NCBI GenBank assembly: GCA_001942185.1
Contig: MKJV01000068.1
Span: forward strand, 248,001 to 312,000
DNA from: Pseudonocardia sp. CNS-004
Lineage (GTDB): Bacteria > Actinomycetota > Actinomycetes > Mycobacteriales > Pseudonocardiaceae
Reading direction: 5' to 3'
Length of the DNA: 64,000 bases
Within the stretch, counting starts at the first letter, position 1. Every line of letters begins with the position of its first letter. Position numbers and translations under genes: made by a program. A model generated the notes under the pieces. That model ran no database searches and was not told the DNA's origin. It saw nothing but the letters and a program-made list of their open reading frames with translations. Positions 1 to 8,212 of the stretch are shown one piece after another.

Positions 1-71
1 ATTATGAAGCTATCTGCAATTTCGTGAAACACTAGCGAGGCGTGAACACGCGAGTCAAGGAGCCGATCGGC

Positions 72-281
72 TCACCCCGGCGCGGCGTCCTTCTCGAGTT
101 CGACCCCGCCCGTCTCCCGCAGCGTGCACGTCGCGACGAGGGTGATCACCGCCGTCGCCGCCAGGTACCAGCCGAACCAGCCACCGGCACCGGCCTCCTC
201 CAGGGCGGTGCCGATGACCGACACCGTGCCGCCGAAGATCGCCACCGAGAGCGAGTACGGGAAACCGAAATCAGCGGCGCG
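72..281 (-). pseudogene. C-terminal fragment of an MHS-type MFS transporter
   Basis: The last ~68 residues of a metabolite:H+ symporter (MHS branch of MFS) are visible: a GFPYSLSVAIFGGT segment, typical of the late transmembrane region of these permeases, another hydrophobic helix, and a charged tail ending in a TGA stop. Nothing upstream of this segment belongs to a transporter. The reading frame runs straight into an AroQ-like fragment at about position 280-293, so the gene is broken. It is debris next to the integrase/tRNA scar and unlikely to be functional. Confidence 0.6.
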
Positions 282-290
282 GGTCCGCGG

Positions 291-512
291 GTGGATGAAC
301 TCGAGGATCTCGCCCCCGTGGTTCGAGGCGAACGGGACGACGTCCACGCCCAGCCCGTCCGCCGCCCGGCGGACGAGGGCCTGCAGGTCCTCCAGTGACC
401 TGATCGGGCCGTAGATCTTCTCGCTGCGGTGGCCGAGGTTGGGCATGTTCGGCCCGTCGATGACGACGATGCGGCATCGGCGGGCTCCGGCCGGGCGGAA
501 CTGGTCGAGCAC
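291..512 (-). pseudogene. AroQ-like (type II dehydroquinase family) fragment
   Basis: About 70 residues match the N-terminal half of type II 3-dehydroquinate dehydratases: a VVIDGPNMPNLGHR stretch (canonical GPNLNLLGxRE), then KIYG with the catalytic tyrosine, and SNHGGEILEFIH (canonical SNHEGELIDWIH). The second half of the enzyme is absent; the frame continues into a transporter tail. The 5' side ends where an integrase tail starts on the other strand. Seen: the motifs and the abrupt change. Inferred: a deletion or recombination joined two unrelated gene pieces. The sequence GPNMPNLG shows it comes from a divergent AroQ paralogue, not a housekeeping copy. Confidence 0.6.
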
Positions 513-526
513 GGGTGGCCTCCCCG

Positions 527-610
527 GTCTACCGCCACCACCTCCAGGCGATCCTGGACGAGGGCACAACCGCTATGGACGACCTGTTCCCGCTGGACCC
601 GACGGGATAG
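527..610 (+). pseudogene. Tail of a tyrosine integrase (copy 1)
   Basis: The last 27 codons of an actinobacterial phage-type integrase remain: VYRHHLQAILDEGTTAMDD and then LFPLDPTG followed by TAG. The first residues include the tyrosine nucleophile. The same tail, with only a few changes, ends the longer integrase remnant near 29100. Everything upstream is missing here. Its position just before a tRNA 3' fragment is the usual int-att arrangement of integrated elements. Confidence 0.65.
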
Positions 611-722
611 TCACTCAGATAGTCACTCAACGCGAGACCTTGATCGAACGAAGAGGCGGCCGGCCAGCAGAACCAGAGGCGCGTACACCAGCGTGCCCGT
701 CGTTTCCGCAGGTAGAAACGCC

Positions 723-758
723 GACGGGCGGCTCCCCCGCCGAAGGGAACCGCCCGTC
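723..758. terminator. Hairpin beside the att site, copy 1
   Basis: Arms GACGGGCGGCTCCC (723-736) and GGGAACCGCCCGTC (745-758) pair over 14 bp with one mismatch around an 8-base loop. There is no U-run. It lies between the integrase stop and the tRNA fragment, where a terminator would insulate integrase and tRNA transcription. The same hairpin is at 29202-29237. Confidence 0.55.
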
Positions 759-765
759 TGTGCCG

Positions 766-808
766 TCGGGACGACAGGATTTGAACCTGCGACCCCTTGA
801 CCCCCAGT
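766..808 (-). other. att-like 3' fragment of tRNA-Pro(GGG), copy 1
   Basis: Read on the minus strand this is the 3' half of a tRNA: anticodon loop CTGGGGG with 3' stem TCAAG, T-arm with GGTTCAAATCC, and acceptor strand CGTCCCG plus discriminator A; CCA is not encoded. The anticodon GGG means proline. The 5' half (acceptor 5' strand, D-arm) is absent, so this is not a working tRNA. A tRNA 3'-end duplicate is the classic identity segment made by tyrosine integrases. Confidence 0.75.
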
Positions 809-1141
809 ACGGTCAACGGATCCCGCTGACCTGCGAAACAGATAATCCGCTTCATGTGGCGGCGCAGTACCACGCAGCCCAGCGCCCTCCAGGCAAGCTT
901 GACCCGTCGCCGTGCTCCACATTCGCTCCACCCCCACCGGTCAATACGCCATCAGTGCCCGGCGTCACCGCACCCCGCGAGCTACTCGTTTGAGGTCACA
1001 ATCCGTGCCGGGGGCGGCGCAAGCTGACCGGCAGCATTGACCACGGCCCCGTCCACCCGGACCACCGCACCGGTACCCGACGCTCAGGGCCGCCGCCCCC
1101 TGCCGGAGACCTCGCCCGGACCTAGACGTTCGTCGTCGCGG
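809..1141. other. Non-coding stretch between att copy 1 and the symporter gene
   Basis: I see no gene here. Possible frames lack ribosome sites and known motifs. The stretch lies downstream of the symporter stop and contains no obvious hairpin followed by U-residues. Confidence 0.4.
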
Positions 1142-2691
1142 TCAGCGGCCCGTGCCATCTGCTCCGAGCGCGGGCTCCGGGTCGGACGCGGTGCGGCTGC
1201 GTGGGCCGAAATGCGCGAACATCTGGCTGGACCGCGGCTTCGTGAGCAACGACACCACGATCAGCGCCACGTAGGACGCTGCGACACCGATCGCGGCGAT
1301 GTTCCACGGGGCGAGCAGCGGGGCGTCGGCGAAGACTGTTCGGTTGAGCAGCGCGAGCACACCACCGATTGCGATGCCGGCGACGAGGGCGGCGATGGCG
1401 CCCTGCGTCGTGGCGCGCTTCCAGCGCACACCCAGGTAGAGCACCGGACCCAGCATCGCGGCGAGCGCGCCCCATGCGACGGCCATGAGCGAGAGCACAA
1501 ACTCCGGCGGGTTGAGCGCGATGAACCCGGCGACCACCATGACCAGCACGGACGCGATGCGGCTCCACGTCATCTCCTGGCGGTCGGACAGGCGCAGCCC
1601 CAACCCCATCTTCGCGATGTCGCGCACGATCGCGGCCCCGCTCAGCACCATGAACGAGTCGGTGGTCGACATGACGGCGGCGAGCACCGCGGCGATCATG
1701 ATGCCGACGACGACCGGGCCGAACGAGTCGATCATGAGCGCGGGCAGCACCGCGTCGGGCCCGCGACGGGCTGGGCGAGCCCCTGCTCGGCCCGCACCCG
1801 GTAGGCCATGCCGATCCAGGTGGCCGCCACGGCGAACAAGTACAGGAAGCAGGAGATCAGCGGGATCCAGCGGATCACCTCAAGGTTGCGGATCGTGAGG
1901 AACTTCGTGCTGATGTGCGGCACCCCCGCGTAGGCGAGCAGCCCGACGAAGAACGCGTAGACCAGCACGTTCTGCCAGGCGAAGGCGCCGCTCGCGTGCC
2001 AGGGCGCCACGAGCTCCGGGTCGATCTCGGCCATCTGCCGGTGCAGCGCGGTGAGCCCGCCGACCTGGCTCACCGTGTACACCGCGAAGTAGACGACGAA
2101 CACGCTCAGCACGATCAGCTGGAAGAAGTTGGTCCACATCGCCGCGACGATCCCGCCGCCGACGCAGTAGGCCACCACGACCGCCCCGCCGACGAACAGC
2201 GACAGCCCGAGACTCCACCCGAAGATCGTCGTGCCGATGTAGCCGATGGCGACGAACTGCACGACCAGGTAGATCAGCGACCCGAGCGCGGTGGCCAGCC
2301 CGGAGAGGATGCGTACCGCCCTGCTGTCGCCGTACCGCACTGCGAGGACGTCCGGCAGCGTGTAGACCTCGTGCTTCTTGGCGATCACGGTCATCGGCTT
2401 GGCCAGCAGGAAGTACGCCAGCGTCAGTCCGAGGAAGCTCAACCCCATCGTCTGGACGTAGAGCGCGTACCCGGTTCCGTAGCCGGAGCCGGCGTTGCCG
2501 AGCACGCCTGCACCGCTGACGATGGCGCCGACGATGCCGAAGGACACGACCCAGCGGCCGAAGCCGTCGCCAGCCACCATGTAGTCGCGCATCGAGCTGA
2601 CGCGCTTGGTCGACCAGACGCCGATCGCGATGACGACCAGCATGTACAGGACGATCACGGCGATCGTCTGCCAGGACACGATCACGGGCAC
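1142..2691 (-). CDS. Sodium:solute symporter (SSF family)
   Basis: A 516-residue integral membrane transporter of the SSF family, which couples uptake of a carboxylate, sugar or other solute to sodium. The N-terminus starts with a hydrophobic helix, followed by RVSSMRDYMVAGDGFGRW, the typical SSF loop between the first helices. Hydrophobic helices continue to about residue 480. A missing base near 1752 (GGGCCCGACG) breaks the frame; restoring it joins VAG to PDAVLPALMIDSFGP, the usual SSF sequence. The end of the gene reads through helices with VMSTTDSFMVLSG, a conserved sodium-site helix. A 47-residue membrane protein precedes it, and the acyl-CoA dehydrogenase/kinase pair lies upstream, so it probably imports the acid those enzymes degrade. 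Substrate unknown. Confidence 0.85.
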
Positions 2692-2725
2692 ACCTCGATC
2701 CAGAGCGGGGGATGGGGGACGGGGA

Positions 2726-2869
2726 TCACGACCGGCGGAACAGGTCGTCGAGCGTCACCCACTCCTCGTCGTCAGCGGAGAAGCGCAGTGCGAACAGGAT
2801 CGACAGCGCGACGGCGGCGACGAAGCCACCGATCACGAAGAGCGCCGTCACGGCAGGCAGACCGAACAT
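2726..2869 (-). CDS. Small membrane protein, likely symporter partner
   Basis: A 47-residue ORF starting with ATG: one hydrophobic helix (VTALFVIGGFVAAVALSILF, residues about 7-26) followed by an acidic cytoplasmic tail with DDEEWVTLDDLFRRS. It ends 35 bp before the symporter start on the same strand. Several SSF symporters are encoded with a small membrane subunit (for example PanF with YhdT), and length, topology and position fit that role. I recognise no named family; function is inferred from position. Confidence 0.6.
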   Translation of the reverse strand: MFGLPAVTALFVIGGFVAAVALSILFALRFSADDEEWVTLDDLFRRS

Positions 2870-3024
2870 CGTTGTCCTCGCGGTCGACCGGGCCGGCCGC
2901 GCGCCGGGGGGCGGCGGGGCGGGGCGGTGCGCCCGACGCTACGGAAGCGGCACCCGGCGGCAACAGGGACGAGTGCCCGTCCTCGTACCCATCGGAATGG
3001 GCAGCTGCACACCGAGGGACCCGG

Positions 3025-4041
3025 TCACCGCGGGGCGACGGCGAGCCCGGCCGCGGCGAGCGGCGCGACGGCCGTACCCACCGTCTCGAAGCCCTCGCCG
3101 ACCGTTCGGCCCGCCACGTGGCGGGCGTGGATGCCTTCGGCGATGACTGCGGCCTTGAAGTATCCCAGCGCCAGGTGGAACGCGATACCGGAGACGTCGC
3201 GACCGGACGCCGTGGCATAGCGGGCCACCACCTCGTCCGCCGCCGGCAGTCGCGGGCTGGTCGAGGCGGCGGACCCGCCGAGGACCGGGTCGAAGGCCGG
3301 GTCGGCGTAGGCCAGGTGCAGGCCCAGGTCTGCGAGCGGGTCGCCGAGGGTGGCCATCTCCCAGTCGACGAGCGCGCGCACGACCCCCGCATCCGCCGCG
3401 TCGAGGATCGCGTTGTCGATCCGGAAGTCCCCGTGCACGATCGACGCCCCGCTCTCGGGCGGGCAGGCCGCGGCGAGCCGGCCGTGCAGGGTCTCTACGT
3501 CGGGCAGCGGCCGGGTGGCCACCCGCCGCCACTGGTCGTGCCACCGCCGGACCTGCCGCGCGAGGTAGCCCTCCGGGCGACCGAACCCGGCAAGGCCCAC
3601 CGCGGCCGGGTCGACAGCGTGCAGCCGTGCGAGCACGTCGATGAGGGCGAACGCGCAGCGGCGGACATCGGCGTCGGTCAGCGCGTCCAGCTCCGCGCGG
3701 GTGCGCACCACGACCCCGGAGACGTGCTCGACCACCGCGAACGGCGCGCCGATCACGTCCGGGTCCTCGCACAGCGCGACTGCGCCCGCCACCGGGACCC
3801 CGCTGTCGCGCAGCGCCGCCACCACCCGGTACTCCCGCGCCATGTCGTGTGCCGACGGTGTCAGCCCGCCCAGCGGCGGGCGGCGCAGCACCCACGTCGA
3901 GCGGCCGTCGGTGAGCCGGTAGGTCAGGTTCGACCGGCCTCCGGAGATCAACTCGGCGCGCAGCTCCCCCGCGCCGGGCACGTGCCGGCCGAACCAGTCC
4001 TGCAACGCCGGCAGGTCGAGCCCGGCGATCGACGTGGTCAT
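3025..4041 (-). CDS. APH-family kinase, ACAD10/11-type
   Basis: A 338-residue aminoglycoside-phosphotransferase-fold kinase. The N-lobe has SGGRSNLTYRL and the PSAHDMAREYRV segment shared with the kinase domain of eukaryotic ACAD10/11 and with LvaA of levulinate catabolism. The catalytic loop is HGDFRIDN (about residue 198) and the metal-binding motif is DWEMATLGD (about residue 220), both intact. Its ATG overlaps the stop of the acyl-CoA dehydrogenase by 4 bp, so the two are translationally coupled. Known relatives phosphorylate the 4-hydroxy group of hydroxyacyl-CoAs so that a partner dehydrogenase-fold enzyme can eliminate phosphate. A drug-resistance role is unlikely in this context. Confidence 0.8.
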   Translation of the reverse strand: MTTSIAGLDLPALQDWFGRHVPGAGELRAELISGGRSNLTYRLTDGRSTWVLRRPPLGGLTPSAHDMAREYRVVAALRDSGVPVAGAVALCEDPDVIGAPFAVVEHVSGVVVRTRAELDALTDADVRRCAFALIDVLARLHAVDPAAVGLAGFGRPEGYLARQVRRWHDQWRRVATRPLPDVETLHGRLAAACPPESGASIVHGDFRIDNAILDAADAGVVRALVDWEMATLGDPLADLGLHLAYADPAFDPVLGGSAASTSPRLPAADEVVARYATASGRDVSGIAFHLALGYFKAAVIAEGIHARHVAGRTVGEGFETVGTAVAPLAAAGLAVAPR

Positions 4042-5210
4042 CGCCCCGCCACCCGCTTCGCGATCGCCCACCGGTGGGTCTCCGACGGCCCGTCGTAGAT
4101 CCGGAACGGGCGCACCTCGCGCAGGAACCGGCCCAGCAGGACGTCCCCGGAGATCCCCAGCGAGCCGCAGATCTGCACGGCCCGGTCCACCACCCGCCAG
4201 ACCGCCTCCGCGGTGAACGTCTTGGCGATCGCGGTGGCCTGCGCGGCCGTACCGCCCTGGTCGAGTTCCCAACAGGCCCGCAGGATCAGCCCGCGGCTCG
4301 CGGCGATGTCGATCTCGTTGTCGGCGATCATGGCCTGCACCATGCCGAGGTCGGCCAGGCGGGAGCCGAAGAGCTCCCGCTCGCGCGCCCGCCCCACCGC
4401 GATGTCCTGCGCCCGCCGCGCGATGCCCAGCCAGCGCATGCAGTGCGTCATGCGCGCCGGGCCCAGCCGCACCTGCGCGTAGCGGTAGCCCTCGTCCACC
4501 TCGCCGAGCACGGCCCCGTCGGGCACCATGCATCCGTCGAACGCGACCTCCATGTGCCCGCCGTAGAGGCTCTCGTCGAGCGTGTCGATGTGGCGGACCA
4601 GCGTGATGCCCGGGTTGTCGGCGTCGACGAGGAACATCGTGGCGCCGCCGCGGTCGCCCGGCGCGCCCGAGGTGCGGGCCATGCAGATCGCGAACGCGGC
4701 CCCGTCCGCACCGGTGATGAACCACTTCCGCCCGTCGATCCGCCAGCCGCCCGCCACCTTCTCCGCCCGGGTGGTCAGGGCGGCGGGGTCCGATCCCGCG
4801 CCGGGAGCGGGCTCGGTCATGGCGAAGCAGGAGCGCACGTCCCCGGCGGCCAGTGGCGCCAGGTAGCGCTGCTTCTGCTCCTGCGTGGCGACGGCCTCGA
4901 GCAGGTGCATGTTGCCCTCGTCGGGCGCGGCGATGTTCAGCGCGAGCGGGCCGAGCAGCGAGTAGCCGGCCTCCTCGAACACCGCCGCACGTCCACGCAT
5001 GTCCAGCCCGTGCCCGCCGTGCTCGACGCCGACGTGCGGGGCGAACACCCCGGCCTCCCGGGCGGCCCGCTGCAGCTCGGCCCGCACGGCGTCGTCGCGG
5101 ACGACACCGGCGTGCCGCTCCTCCACCGGAACGACGACCTCGCGCACGAACGCGGCGGTGCGCTTCGCCAGGTCCGCAACGGCGGGCTCGGGGGTGAGAT
5201 CGACGGGCAC
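4038..5210 (-). CDS. Acyl-CoA dehydrogenase family protein (ACAD11-like)
   Basis: A 390-residue flavoprotein with the three ACAD domains: helical N-terminal domain, beta domain with AMTEPAPGAGSDPAAL and KWFITGADGA (FAD and acyl-CoA contacts), and C-terminal helical domain with QICGSLGISGDVLLGRF and DGPSETHRWAIAKRV. It heads an operon with the APH-like kinase (4-bp overlap), a small membrane protein and a symporter. Together with the kinase it forms a split version of ACAD11, which handles 4-hydroxyacyl-CoAs. It is divergent from the tetR gene across an operator-bearing 112-bp gap. Frame intact. Confidence 0.85.
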   Translation of the reverse strand: MPVDLTPEPAVADLAKRTAAFVREVVVPVEERHAGVVRDDAVRAELQRAAREAGVFAPHVGVEHGGHGLDMRGRAAVFEEAGYSLLGPLALNIAAPDEGNMHLLEAVATQEQKQRYLAPLAAGDVRSCFAMTEPAPGAGSDPAALTTRAEKVAGGWRIDGRKWFITGADGAAFAICMARTSGAPGDRGGATMFLVDADNPGITLVRHIDTLDESLYGGHMEVAFDGCMVPDGAVLGEVDEGYRYAQVRLGPARMTHCMRWLGIARRAQDIAVGRARERELFGSRLADLGMVQAMIADNEIDIAASRGLILRACWELDQGGTAAQATAIAKTFTAEAVWRVVDRAVQICGSLGISGDVLLGRFLREVRPFRIYDGPSETHRWAIAKRVAGR

Positions 5211-5222
5211 GGCGCCTCCACT

Positions 5223-5240
5223 GGCTAATGATAGTTAGCC
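5223..5240. promoter_or_regulatory. Putative TetR operator
   Basis: GGCTAA-TGATAG-TTAGCC is a perfect 6-bp inverted repeat with a 6-bp spacer, 13 bp upstream of the acyl-CoA dehydrogenase start and in the divergent gap with tetR. A second palindrome, CGGCTAGCCG (5300-5309), follows the TATGAT -10-like box (5294-5299) in front of tetR. The size and place fit autoregulation plus control of the dehydrogenase operon. Confidence 0.55.
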
Positions 5241-5322
5241 GTCATCGGACCGCACACCACCTGAGACGTCAAGGGGTTCCACCGGAGTCCAGCTATGATC
5301 GGCTAGCCGGAGAGGGGAACCG

Positions 5323-5904
5323 ATGACCACCGCGACCACAGCCCGGACGGCGGAGATCCGCACCGCCGCGCTGGAGCTGTTCACCCGCCTCGGCTACGAG
5401 GCCACCACGATGGCCGACATCGGGGCGGCCGTGGGCATCCGCGGCCCGAGCCTGTACAAGCACGTGGCGTCCAAGCAGGAACTGCTCGTGCAGATCATGA
5501 CCGGCACCATGGACGCGCTGCTCGACGCCCACCGAGCGGCGGTCGCCACCACCGCCGACCCGGTGGAGCGGCTGCGCCGGGCGGTGGACGCGCACGTGCG
5601 CTACCACGCCCGGCACCGGATGGAGGCCTTCGTCGGCACGCGGGAGATCCGCAGCCTCGTCGAGCCGCACCGGGCCGCCGTGCTCGCCCGCCGCGCCGAG
5701 TACGAGGCGGGCTTCCGCACGCTCATCACCGAGGGCGTGGAGGCCGGGCGGTTCTCGGTGGCCTCCCCGCGGCTGGCGTCCTACGCGATCCTCGACCTCG
5801 GTATGGGCGTCGCGGTGTGGTTCCGCGAGGACGGCGAGCTCAGCGAGAACGCAGTGGCCTGGCAGTACACCGAGTTCGCGCTGCGCCTGCTCGCCGCCGT
5901 GTAG
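5323..5904 (+). CDS. TetR-family transcriptional regulator
   Basis: A 193-residue repressor. The N-terminal helix-turn-helix is clear (TTMADIGAAVGIRGPSLYKH, residues about 28-47, then a KQELL segment); the C-terminal ~140 residues form the ligand-binding helical domain. The ATG follows GGAGAGGGG, a good ribosome site. It is divergent to the acyl-CoA dehydrogenase operon and converges with the acyl-CoA ligase 7 bp downstream. The ligand is probably an acyl-CoA or pathway intermediate (inference). Frame intact. Confidence 0.85.
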   Translation: MTTATTARTAEIRTAALELFTRLGYEATTMADIGAAVGIRGPSLYKHVASKQELLVQIMTGTMDALLDAHRAAVATTADPVERLRRAVDAHVRYHARHRMEAFVGTREIRSLVEPHRAAVLARRAEYEAGFRTLITEGVEAGRFSVASPRLASYAILDLGMGVAVWFREDGELSENAVAWQYTEFALRLLAAV

Positions 5905-5911
5905 CGAACCG

Positions 5912-7475
5912 CTACTGGATCCGGCGCTCCACCCCGGCCCAGGCCTTCTCCCGCAGCACGTACTTCTGGATCTTGCCGGTGGAGGTCTTGGGCAGCTCGC
6001 CGAACTCGACGTGCTTGGGGGCCTTGAAGCGGGCGAGCCTGCCCTGCACGTACGCGACGATCTCCTCCGGGGTGGCGGTGGCCCCCTCCTTCAGCGTCAC
6101 GTAGGCCGCGGGCACCTCACCCCACCGCTCGTCCGGCACGGCGATCACCGCCGCCTCCAGCACGGCCGGGTGGTCCATGATCGCCTGCTCGACCTCGACG
6201 GACGCGATGTTCTCCCCACCGGAGATGATCACGTCCTTGCTGCGGTCGCGCAGCTCCACGTACCCGTCCGGGTGCAGCACGCCCAGGTCGCCGGTGCGGA
6301 ACCAACCGTCGGGGGCGGCGGCGCGCGTCGCGTCCGCGTCCTTGAAGTAGCCGAGCATCACGTTGTTGCCGCGCAGCGCGATCTGCCCGATCGTCGTCCC
6401 GTCGGGAGGCACGTCGGAGCCGTCGTCGCCGATCACCCGCGCGGTGCAGGCGATCATGTTGCCGACGCCTGGCGGGCCTTGAGCCGGGCCTGCGCCTCGC
6501 CGTCGAGGTCGTTCCACTCCGGGCGCCAGTCGCAGATCATCGCCGGACCGAACGTCTCGGTGAGGCCGTAGAGGTGCGTGACGTCGAAGCCGAGCTCGCC
6601 CATCCGGCGCAGGATCGCCGGGGACGGCGGGGCGCCACCGGTGGCGACGCGGACAGTACGCTCCAGCGGCGCCGCGTCGGCGGCGTAGGCGAGCATCGAC
6701 AGCACCGTCGGCGCCCCTCCAGGTGCGTGACGCCCTCGGCCCGCAGCAGCCGCCACACCTGCGCGGGGTCGACCTTCGGCAGGCAGACGTGCGTGGCCGC
6801 GGCCGCGGTGACCGCCCACGGGAAGCACCATCCGTTGCAGTGGAACATCGGCAGCGTCCACAGGTGCACCGCCGAGGGCGACAGCCCGGTGTGGCCCACC
6901 ATCGCCAGCGCCTGCAGGTAGGCGCCGCGGTGGTGGTACATCACGCCCTTGGGGCGGCCGGTGGTGCCGGACGTGTAGTTGATCGACAGCAGCGCCCGCT
7001 CGTCGGTCGGGGTGATCGCCGTCGGCTGCGCGGCCGCCAGCAGCCGCTCGTACTCCTCCCCCGCCCGGATCCGCCGCGGCGGGTCCGCCAGCCCGGCCAC
7101 CGCGGCGTCCACCAGCTCGTCGAAGGCCGGGTCGTGCACCAGCACGGCGGCCTCGGAGTGCTCGAGGATGTAGGCCACCTCGGCCGCGGACAGCCGGGTG
7201 TTCACCGCGACCAGCGGCACGCCCGCCCACGGCACCCCGAAGTTCGCCTCCAGCAGCACGTGCGTGTTCGGCGCGAGCACCGCCACCGGCCGCCCACCGG
7301 CGAGCGGCACCAGCGCCCCGGCCAGCCGGCGGCACCGGTCGTGCAGCTGGGCGTAGGTGAAGCGCAGCTCCCCGTCGACGACGGCAGTGCGGTCGCCGTG
7401 CGCCGCGGCGGCACGGTCCAGGTAGGACACCGGGGTGAGCGGCTCGAACGAGAGCGCGTCCAGATCAACGGTCAT
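5912..7475 (-). CDS. Fatty/aryl acyl-CoA ligase (AMP-binding)
   Basis: A ~521-residue ANL-superfamily ligase that adenylates a carboxylic acid and transfers it to CoA. Motifs in order: [16 protein letters not shown] (P-loop), [31 protein letters not shown] and the C-terminal catalytic lysine motif [10 protein letters not shown]. Two missing bases break the frame: near 6716 (GGAGGGGCG) and near 6478 (CAGGCGTC). Adding one G to each restores an uninterrupted enzyme. The ATG at 7475 overlaps the nitroreductase stop (ATGA). Last gene of the flavin-monooxygenase operon; it probably activates the acid released by the hydrolase. Confidence 0.85.
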
Positions 7476-8142
7476 CCGGGCCTCCTCGCTGCCGGTGGCG
7501 GTGTGCCCCACCGGTTCCAGTGCACGACGTCCTCGACCGGGCGCCGCTTCGGCTGCGCCCACCGGCCCTTCGCCGGGTAGCCCATCGGGATCAGCGCCAT
7601 CGTCAGCGCGTCGCGGGCAGGCCGAGCAGCTCCCGCAGCTCGTCCTCATGCCCGCCGTACAGGGTGGTCAGCGAGGTGCCGATGCCGTAGGCGCGGGCGG
7701 CGAGCACGAGCTGCTGCACCGCCCCGTAGATCGAGGACCCGAGTCGCGGGTTCGTGGCGTCCGCGGCGCCGCGCAGCACCGGGAACACCCACACCGGCGC
7801 CTCCTCCAGGTGGTGGGCGAGGTGCTCGGCGCCCAGGTAGCCGCGCGGGGTGAGGCCCTCGGCGCCGGGCGGGGCGGCGAGGATCTGCGCCCGCCGCGAC
7901 CCGTAGGCCCGCTCCCAGTTCTCCCGGTACCACCCCGCCACCGGCTCCTTCAGCGCCGGATCGGTGACGACGACCCAGCCCCAGGACTGCGCGTTGCCCC
8001 CGGACGGCCCGCGGATCGCGGCGTCCAGGACCGCCCGCAGCACGTCGTCGGGGATCGGGTCGGGCGCGAGGTAGCGCCGCGCCGGCGTGGAGTGGAGCGC
8101 CTCCAGCACGCCGAGCGGTTCCGGAACGGGCGCCGCTGTCAC
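7472..8142 (-). CDS. Nitroreductase-family flavoprotein
   Basis: About 223 residues after repair. The N-terminus shows the nitroreductase fold signature (STPARRYLAPDPIPDDVLR, residues about 16-34) and GPSGGNAQSWGWVVV, the FMN-binding region; the C-terminus has AARAYGIGTSLTTLY and the tail MALIPMGYPAKGR typical of this family. A missing base near 7607 (CTGCCCGCGACGCG) creates a false early stop; with it restored the protein ends 'RRPVEDVVHWNRWG'-like and overlaps the ligase ATG. I chose GTG at 8142 because AAGGAGG lies 6-7 bp upstream. Members reduce nitro groups, quinones or enones with FMN; the substrate here is unknown. Confidence 0.8.
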
Positions 8143-8212
8143 GGATGTCCTCCTTGTCGTCCGATGGGTGTGAGCGTCGCACCGCCCGGCCGCAGGCGCA
8201 GCCCGCACCGGG

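Larger units (their letters stand above)
527..808. repeat. int-tail/att repeat, copy 1
   Basis: This ~282-bp unit (integrase tail, spacer, hairpin, tRNA-Pro fragment) recurs in the same orientation at 29005-29287. The last 97 bp (712-808) are identical to 29191-29287; the rest is similar with scattered differences. Similarity stops sharply at 808/29287, inside the tRNA anticodon loop. Confidence 0.85.

Noticed and set aside
766..808. Functional tRNA-Pro gene
   Set aside because: Only the 3' 43 bases are present; the 5' acceptor strand and D-arm are absent in both copies.
439..993. Plus-strand ORF across the att region
   Set aside because: Runs through the tRNA fragment and hairpin without motifs; a chance frame.
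3025..4041. Antibiotic resistance phosphotransferase
   Set aside because: The N-lobe matches ACAD10/11-type kinases and it is coupled to an acyl-CoA dehydrogenase.
1915..4098. Long plus-strand open frame opposite the symporter and kinase genes
   Set aside because: Arg/His/Gly-rich shadow of the real minus-strand genes; no motifs and typical of GC-rich antisense frames.
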